11,658 nucleotides of DNA from CBDUXZ01 sp965371325 [NCBI: uncultured bacterium] (lineage in GTDB: Bacteria; JAUYMQ01). Made by a program: the position numbers and the translations under genes. Position 1 is the first letter of the stretch; every line of letters begins with the position of its first letter. Below are positions 6,432 to 11,658 of the stretch, piece after piece. The notes below the pieces were generated by a model. That model saw only the letters and a program-made list of their open reading frames with translations. It had not been told where the DNA came from and ran no database searches. The stretch covers positions 1-11,658 of the forward strand of contig CBDUXZ010000024.1 of the NCBI GenBank assembly GCA_965371325.1. The letters are read 5' to 3'.

Positions 6432-7428
6432 AGCCGATCGTCTCGATCTCGTGGGCGAGGCCCTGGGACGCCTCTGGACGGACTATAAGGAAGCGGCCGC
6501 CCTCGGGGCCGACGAAGTGGACGGGCTTCTTCGATCGACGGGAGCCACGGCGGAGGAGAACGGCCGGCCCGCCTTCGCGGCAACGCTGGGTTCACTCGGC
6601 AGCGCGTACTTCGACGTCGACCGTCTCGCACCGCTGTTGGCGGGAGAGGCAGCCCCCGAAGGACAGGCCCTCGAGGCGATGAAAGCCGCGGGAGCCGTGC
6701 TGCGGGAGATCGCCCGCGAGCCGGATCCATGCTCGGTCAATCTCCCCGCGGGCGGAAGCCTCGCAGACGCCGTCGAAGGCGCACTCGCCCGCCTGGGGCG
6801 CGCTTTCGGCGCGGCGCACGTCGTGGCGCTTGCGCGGGCGGGGCGCTACGAGAAAAAAGAGCACCACGATTGGCTCGCCTCCTATCCGTTCTTCCGCTGG
6901 ACGCGGCGGGAGCGCCAACGCGTGCCTCCCCTCGTCGTGACCCTCGTGGGCGCGGACCTGCGGGCGGGTGGCCTGGCTGAGTTTCTCGACGGTAGGATGA
7001 AGCTCGTGCTGCTCGGCCGGGACGACACGGCCCCTCCCGCGCCCCTCGTGCGACTCACCTCCCCCGGGATCTATCTCGCCCAAACCCACGACGGCGCCCA
7101 GCTGAAAAACCTTTCCGCCTGGTCCGGGCCCGGCATCGTGGCGTGGGTGCCTGAAAGCAGCGCGGCCTTCGTACACGATCCCGCTGCGGGCCCGGCTCTC
7201 GGCGCCCGAATTCAGATGCTCTCCGAAGCGAGCGCGCCGCGCCGCGGACTGGGCGGACTCAGCGCCGCGCAACTGGCCGATGAGCTGCGCCAGCTCGAGG
7301 CGCTTGCCTCCGCGACGATGTCCGATGCCGCGCTCGCCGGGAGGTCGAACAAGGACCCTGTCGATCGGCTGGCCGCGTGGATCCTGAGCCAGGCGAACGT
7401 GGCCGACGACGCCGCCAAGAACGAATAA
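6421..7428 (+). CDS. unknown protein of the oxidoreductase operon
   Basis: A 335-aa protein I do not recognise. It has no signal peptide, no membrane segment and only one cysteine (Cys104), so it does not bind a classical Fe-S cluster by itself. Residues 1-140 look mostly helical and are rich in Ala, Glu and Leu. Residues 165-260 alternate hydrophobic strands and turns (VPPLVVTLVGADL, MKLVLLGRDD, PGIYLAQTHDG, GPGIVAWVPES) and suggest an alpha/beta domain. Residues 270-335 are helical again. The GRYEKKEHHDW stretch (141-151) is charged. It starts inside the korB end, after AGGAG at 6406-6410, and ends in TAATG shared with the RnfB-like gene. That tight embedding argues for a role with the enzymes: assembly, a scaffold, or regulation of electron transfer. 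Function is inferred from position only. Confidence 0.85.
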   Translation: MPSEADRLDLVGEALGRLWTDYKEAAALGADEVDGLLRSTGATAEENGRPAFAATLGSLGSAYFDVDRLAPLLAGEAAPEGQALEAMKAAGAVLREIAREPDPCSVNLPAGGSLADAVEGALARLGRAFGAAHVVALARAGRYEKKEHHDWLASYPFFRWTRRERQRVPPLVVTLVGADLRAGGLAEFLDGRMKLVLLGRDDTAPPAPLVRLTSPGIYLAQTHDGAQLKNLSAWSGPGIVAWVPESSAAFVHDPAAGPALGARIQMLSEASAPRRGLGGLSAAQLADELRQLEALASATMSDAALAGRSNKDPVDRLAAWILSQANVADDAAKNE

Positions 7429-8276
7429 TGAACCCGGCCTCCCTCGTGCTATCCGCCGGCATACTGGGCGGCGTGGGGCTGGCGTTCGCGCTCCTGATTG
7501 CGTTTGCCCATCGCCAGTTCCATGTCTGGGAAGATCCCCGCTTCGAGGGCGTGACGCAGCTGCTTCCCGGAAACAACTGCGGCGCCTGCGGTTTTCCCGG
7601 GTGCCGGGGTTTTGCCGAAGAGCTGGTGACGGGGAAGACCAATCCGGCCACCTGCACGGTGATGAGCGCGGAGCAGCGTGAGGACGTCGCCGATTACCTG
7701 GGCGTCGAGGTCGGCACGGCTATTGAGCGGGTGGCGCGCGTGCTGTGCGCCGGCGGCCGGGACGTGGCCGTGCAGCGGGCCGCATACGTAGGCCTCGAAA
7801 CCTGCGCATCGGCGGCCGCGGTCGCTTCGGGAGGGAAGGGGTGCACCTGGGGCTGCGTGGGTCTTGGCGATTGCGCGCGCGTGTGCACCTTCGACGCGAT
7901 TTGGATGAGCGACAACGGTTTGCCGGTGGTGGTGCCAGAGCTGTGTACGGCCTGCGGCGACTGCGTGGAAGCCTGCCCGAAGGATCTTTTCGTCCTCATG
8001 CCGGAGGAGCAGAAGCTGCTCGTGCAGTGCCGGAACCAATTGGAGGGGGAGGCGGCCACCGACCTCTGCCAGGTCGCCTGTAACGCCTGCAAGCGCTGTG
8101 AAGCGGATGCGCCGGGCCTTATCACCATCCGCAACGGCCTCGCGGTGATCGACTACGAGCGGTACGATCTGGCCAGCCCGGGCGCGACGGCCCGCTGCCC
8201 CACGGATTGCCTCGTGTGGGTGGAGGGACAGCAGTTCCGGGAGGGCTCGGAACAACTCAAGAGAGCGGCATCATGA
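7428..8276 (+). CDS. RnfB-like membrane-anchored polyferredoxin
   Basis: A 282-aa protein with the full layout of RnfB, the ferredoxin-interacting subunit of Rnf complexes. There is an N-terminal membrane helix (about 5-27), then a four-cysteine Fe-S domain (Cys51, 54, 59 and 76, in NNCGACGFPGC), then ferredoxin modules. The first pair is intact: Cys139/143/149/153 in CTWGCVGLGDCARVC, and Cys173/176/179/183 in CTACGDCVEACP. The second pair is degenerate. Its first motif has Cys218/221/224 but Ala228 in place of the fourth cysteine; the last motif keeps only CP at 257-258. Three [4Fe-4S] clusters plus the N-terminal one are predicted. It sits between two 2-oxoacid oxidoreductase genes and overlaps both neighbours (TAATG, ATGA), so it probably exchanges electrons with them at the membrane. 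No other rnf gene is in view. Confidence 0.9.
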   Translation: MNPASLVLSAGILGGVGLAFALLIAFAHRQFHVWEDPRFEGVTQLLPGNNCGACGFPGCRGFAEELVTGKTNPATCTVMSAEQREDVADYLGVEVGTAIERVARVLCAGGRDVAVQRAAYVGLETCASAAAVASGGKGCTWGCVGLGDCARVCTFDAIWMSDNGLPVVVPELCTACGDCVEACPKDLFVLMPEEQKLLVQCRNQLEGEAATDLCQVACNACKRCEADAPGLITIRNGLAVIDYERYDLASPGATARCPTDCLVWVEGQQFREGSEQLKRAAS

Positions 8277-11200
8277 AGTTCGGGAGGCAGAAAAACAAGG
8301 GCGCGGAACCGCCGCGCTTTCCGGGTATTCCGGTGGCGCTCGACGGCAGTCAGGCCGTGGTCGAGATGGAGACGGCCGCGAGCGATGCCGCCGGGGCATA
8401 CCCGATCACGCCGGCGACACAGATGGGCGAAGGCTGGGCGGTCGCCGTTGCGCAGGGAAAACTGAACGTCAACGGAAGACGGCTCCTTTTCTTCGAGCCC
8501 GAAGGCGAGCATGCCGCCGCCGCGGTGACGGCCGGCATGAGCATGGTGGGGCTCCGGGCCACGAACTTCTCCAGCGGCCAGGGAATTGCCTACATGCACG
8601 AGTCGCTCTATGCGGCGGTGGGCAAGCGGCTCACATACGTGTTGAACGTGGCCTGCCGGGCGATGACCAAGCAGGCGCTGAACATCCATGCCGGCCATGA
8701 CGACTATCACGCCGTCGACGACACCGGTTTCTTCCAGCTGTTCGCCAAGAACGCGCAGGAAATTGCGGACCTGAACCTTATCTCCCACCGCGTGGCCGAG
8801 CTGTCGCTCAATCCCGGCATCTGCGCGCAGGACGGATTCCTCACGAGCCACGTCGTCGAGTCGGTCATGCTGCCCGAGCCCGAACTCGTCAAGGCGTTCC
8901 TCGGCGATCCCGCAGACACTATCGCGTCGCCCACGCCGGCCCAGAAAATGGTCTTCGGGGAGAGGCGCCGGCGGATTCCCGAAATGTTCGATCTCGACTA
9001 TCCCGCGATGATCGGCGTGGTGCAGAACCAGGACAGCTATGCCCAGGGCGTGGCGGCGCAGCGTCCGTTCTACTTCGATCACATCAGGGAGATCGCCGAC
9101 GGCGCATTCGACGAGTACGCGACACTGACGGGCCGGCGCTACGCGCGGGCCAGCGGGTACCGCCTCGATGACGCCGAATACGTCCTGGTCGGCCAGGGCT
9201 CGATCGTGTGGAACGCCGAGGCGGTCTGCGACTACCTGCGCGAAACCCGGAAGCTCCGCATTGGCGTTCTTAACGTGACGATGTTCCGTCCCTTCCCCTG
9301 CGACCTTATCGCGGCCCTCCTGCGCGGGAAGAAGGCCGTCACGGTGCTGGAGCGGGCGGATCAACCGCTTGCGGCCGACGCACCGCTTCTGCGGGAGATC
9401 CGCGTTGCCCTCGCGAAGGGGGTCGAGAACGGCCGTTCCGGAGAGAATGTGTCCCACGCCGGCGTGCCATCGCTACGTCCGGCGGAAGTGCCTGATTTCT
9501 TCTCCGGTTGCTTCGGGCTCGGCAGCCGCGACGTACAGCCCGGCGAGCTGGTCGCGGCGGTGGAGAACATGCTTTCCGCAGGGCGCCGGCAGCGCCAGTT
9601 CTATCTCGGAATCGACTTCGTGCGCCCGGGCACGCGTCTGCCGAAGCTCGAAATCTGGCAGCAAGAGTTGCTGGCTGCCTACCCGCGTCTGCCGGATCTT
9701 TCCATCCACGCGACTGAACATCTCGATCTCCTGCCGAAGGGCTCACTGGCGATCCGGATCCACTCCGTGGGGGGCTGGGGCGCTATCACGATGGGGAAAA
9801 ACCTCGCCCTTACGGCCTCCGAGCTTCTCGGCCTGCACATTCAGGCCAACCCCAAGTACGGGTCGGAGAAGAAGGGGCAGCCCACCACCTTCTACGCGAC
9901 GCTTGCGCCGGAGCCGATCCGGATCAATGCCGAGCTTCGCCACGTGGACGTCAGCCTCTCGCCCGATCCCAATGTTTTCCGCCACTCGGATCCGATCGCG
10001 GGGCTGGCGGAAGGGGGCGTCTTCGTTCTGCAGAGCGATCAGGAGCCTGGGATATTGTGGGAGAGCCTGCCGGCGGTGACGCAGCGGGAGATCCGGATGC
10101 GGAAGATACGCTTCTTCGCGGTCGACGGATTCTCGATCGCGGCCGCGGAGGCATCTGATGTGGAGCACCGGTACCGGATGCAGGGAGCCGCGTTCATGGG
10201 GGCCTTCTTTCGCACCTCACCGCTGCTCGATCGGGGCGGGCTCGACGAGTCCCGCCTTTTCGAGGAAATCCGCAAGCAGCTCTCGAAGAAGTTCGGACAC
10301 TTGGGGGTGCGGGTGGTGGAGGACAACCTGCGCGTTATTCGCCGCGGCTATGACGAAGTGCGCGAAGTGGACTACGCAGCGCTCACCGACAAGCAGGACG
10401 AGCAGGGCGCACTGCCGGTGATGCCGACGGCGCTCGAAGCCGGCCAGGTGGCAGCGGGCATGCAGAACGCCGGCCGGTTCTGGGAGCAGGTAGGATTTCT
10501 CTACAAGACGGGAGAGGACGGAATTGCCGACCCCTTTGCAGCGATCAGCGCCATTCCCGCCGCGACGAGCACCCTGCGCGACATGACCGACGTACGGTTC
10601 GAGGTTCCGGAGTTCGTGGCCGAGAGCTGTACCGGCTGCGCGAAGTGCTGGGTGCAGTGTCCCGATGCGGCCATCCCGGGCCTTGTGAACAGCGTTGAGG
10701 ATCTTCTCCAGGCCGCCGTGGCCGAGTACTCCAATGGACGGACCTTCGACCGGCTCCGTCCCGTGCTGCGCCCCCTCGCGCGTGAAACGCAGCGCCTGCT
10801 GGCCGGGCCGATGCGCGACATTCCCGAGGCGCTGGGCCAGGCCTACACCGCCGTCGCTGACCGGATGGGAATGGAACCCGAACGCCGCACCGCCACGGAT
10901 GCGGAGTTCGCGGTGATCCGCGCCGCCCTCGCCGAGTTCCCGCTTGCCAAGACCTCGCCATTCTTCGAACTACCGGAGTCGAAGGAGAAGGGGAGCGGGG
11001 GGCTGCTCTCGATCACTATCAACCCCGAGGCCTGCAAGGGGTGCAACATCTGCGTCGAGGTCTGTCCCGACGGCGCGCTGATCCCCGTCAAGCAGAACGA
11101 GGCGATCATCGATCGGCTGAGACGGAACTGGGCCCTCTGGCAACGTTTGCCCGACACCGACGACCGCTACTTGAACGTGCGGGACCTCGAGGAGGGAATT

Positions 11201-11658
11201 GGCGTCCTCAGCTCGCTTCTTCTCAAGAAGGATAACTATCACTCGCTGTTCGGCGGTGACGGGGCCTGTATGGGCTGCGGCGAGAAGACCGCCATCCATC
11301 TTGTCTACTCGGCAGTCAACGCCCTCATGCAGCCGCGCGTCGCAAGTCATCTGGATCGGATTGAAGATCTGATCTCACGCCTGGACCGCAGGGCCCGCGA
11401 ACTTCTCGCGGCCGACGCCGATCTCGAACAGATCGAGAGGGCCGACCCGGACAGGGCATCGGTCCCCCTCGGGCAGGAAAAGCGCGAGGTGGTCGAGCGG
11501 CTGGCCCGGATTCTCCACGACCTGAAGGACCTTCGCTGGCGCTACACCGAGGGCCCGAGCGGCAAGGGGCGCGCAACACTCGCCATTACCAACGCAACCG
11601 GTTGCTCTTCGGTCTGGGGGAGCACCTATCCCTACAACCCTTACCCGTACCCCTGGGT
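8273..11658 (+). CDS. large single-chain pyruvate:ferredoxin oxidoreductase-like enzyme, 3' end beyond window
   Basis: The first 1128 residues of a NifJ/PFOR-type fused 2-oxoacid oxidoreductase. The domain order is canonical. Alpha domain I (about 20-290) has YPITPATQMGE at 43-53 and SSGQG at 100-104. Domain II follows (to about 420), then FGLGSRD and the gamma domain (about 490-720, SVGGWGAITMGKN). A 2x[4Fe-4S] domain has Cys786/789/792/796 and Cys921/924/927/931. The TPP/beta domain starts at ACMGCGEKT (Cys999, Cys1002), with ATGCSS at Cys1111. Thr46 and Arg129 are 83 residues apart, the same as Thr31 and Arg114, which bind pyruvate in the Desulfovibrio africanus enzyme; this supports a pyruvate-like substrate. 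Two insertions, about 79 residues between the cluster motifs and about 84 in the beta domain, make it longer than ordinary PFOR. It overlaps the RnfB-like gene by 4 nt (ATGA). Confidence 0.9.
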   Translation, partial: MKFGRQKNKGAEPPRFPGIPVALDGSQAVVEMETAASDAAGAYPITPATQMGEGWAVAVAQGKLNVNGRRLLFFEPEGEHAAAAVTAGMSMVGLRATNFSSGQGIAYMHESLYAAVGKRLTYVLNVACRAMTKQALNIHAGHDDYHAVDDTGFFQLFAKNAQEIADLNLISHRVAELSLNPGICAQDGFLTSHVVESVMLPEPELVKAFLGDPADTIASPTPAQKMVFGERRRRIPEMFDLDYPAMIGVVQNQDSYAQGVAAQRPFYFDHIREIADGAFDEYATLTGRRYARASGYRLDDAEYVLVGQGSIVWNAEAVCDYLRETRKLRIGVLNVTMFRPFPCDLIAALLRGKKAVTVLERADQPLAADAPLLREIRVALAKGVENGRSGENVSHAGVPSLRPAEVPDFFSGCFGLGSRDVQPGELVAAVENMLSAGRRQRQFYLGIDFVRPGTRLPKLEIWQQELLAAYPRLPDLSIHATEHLDLLPKGSLAIRIHSVGGWGAITMGKNLALTASELLGLHIQANPKYGSEKKGQPTTFYATLAPEPIRINAELRHVDVSLSPDPNVFRHSDPIAGLAEGGVFVLQSDQEPGILWESLPAVTQREIRMRKIRFFAVDGFSIAAAEASDVEHRYRMQGAAFMGAFFRTSPLLDRGGLDESRLFEEIRKQLSKKFGHLGVRVVEDNLRVIRRGYDEVREVDYAALTDKQDEQGALPVMPTALEAGQVAAGMQNAGRFWEQVGFLYKTGEDGIADPFAAISAIPAATSTLRDMTDVRFEVPEFVAESCTGCAKCWVQCPDAAIPGLVNSVEDLLQAAVAEYSNGRTFDRLRPVLRPLARETQRLLAGPMRDIPEALGQAYTAVADRMGMEPERRTATDAEFAVIRAALAEFPLAKTSPFFELPESKEKGSGGLLSITINPEACKGCNICVEVCPDGALIPVKQNEAIIDRLRRNWALWQRLPDTDDRYLNVRDLEEGIGVLSSLLLKKDNYHSLFGGDGACMGCGEKTAIHLVYSAVNALMQPRVASHLDRIEDLISRLDRRARELLAADADLEQIERADPDRASVPLGQEKREVVERLARILHDLKDLRWRYTEGPSGKGRATLAITNATGCSSVWGSTYPYNPYPYPW

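Noticed and set aside
8153-9457. 434-codon minus-strand open frame opposite the start of the PFOR-like gene
   Set aside because: Its composition is typical of an antisense shadow, and the plus strand carries clear PFOR motifs.

Overview
The window is high-GC bacterial chromosomal DNA. It carries ordinary housekeeping loci on the left and a tightly packed redox operon on the right. The tRNA genes encode their CCA ends, and the promoters look sigma-70-like. The content (a ferredoxin-dependent 2-oxoacid oxidoreductase pair, an RnfB-like protein and a divergent Nramp transporter) suggests an uncultured anaerobic or facultative bacterium. The sequence alone does not fix the phylum. I see no phage genes, CRISPR array or intact insertion sequence.

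Left part (1-3008): the 5' two-thirds of an acyl-CoA synthetase gene is read leftward off the window edge. It is divergent from a Nramp-superfamily membrane transporter. A short region between them holds two opposed sigma-70-like promoters. Next come a tRNA promoter, tRNA-Val(CAC) and tRNA-Arg(CCG).

Middle (3009-3564): a gene-free stretch. It starts with a nearly loopless 22-bp inverted repeat, which could end the tRNA transcript. One arm and an adjacent 16-nt unit are repeated just downstream. The rest has no convincing gene.

Right part (3565-11658): five genes on the + strand overlap by 1 to 11 nt and almost certainly form one operon. They are (1) a gamma-alpha fused KorA-type subunit; (2) the matching KorB beta subunit with TPP and [4Fe-4S] motifs; (3) a soluble 335-aa protein I do not recognise; (4) an RnfB-like membrane-anchored polyferredoxin; and (5) a very large single-chain PFOR-type 2-oxoacid oxidoreductase, cut by the window end. 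The likely logic is that two CoA-dependent 2-oxoacid oxidoreductases (2-oxoglutarate-type and pyruvate-type) share low-potential electrons with a membrane-bound Fe-S relay. The direction could be oxidative (2-oxoacid to acyl-CoA) or reductive (as in the reductive TCA cycle); the sequence does not decide.

The most notable features are the operon composition, with RnfB and no other Rnf subunit in view, and the unknown protein at its centre. Two large helical insertions in the PFOR-like enzyme and the coordinated loss of exactly one predicted Fe-S cluster from the RnfB-like protein also stand out.
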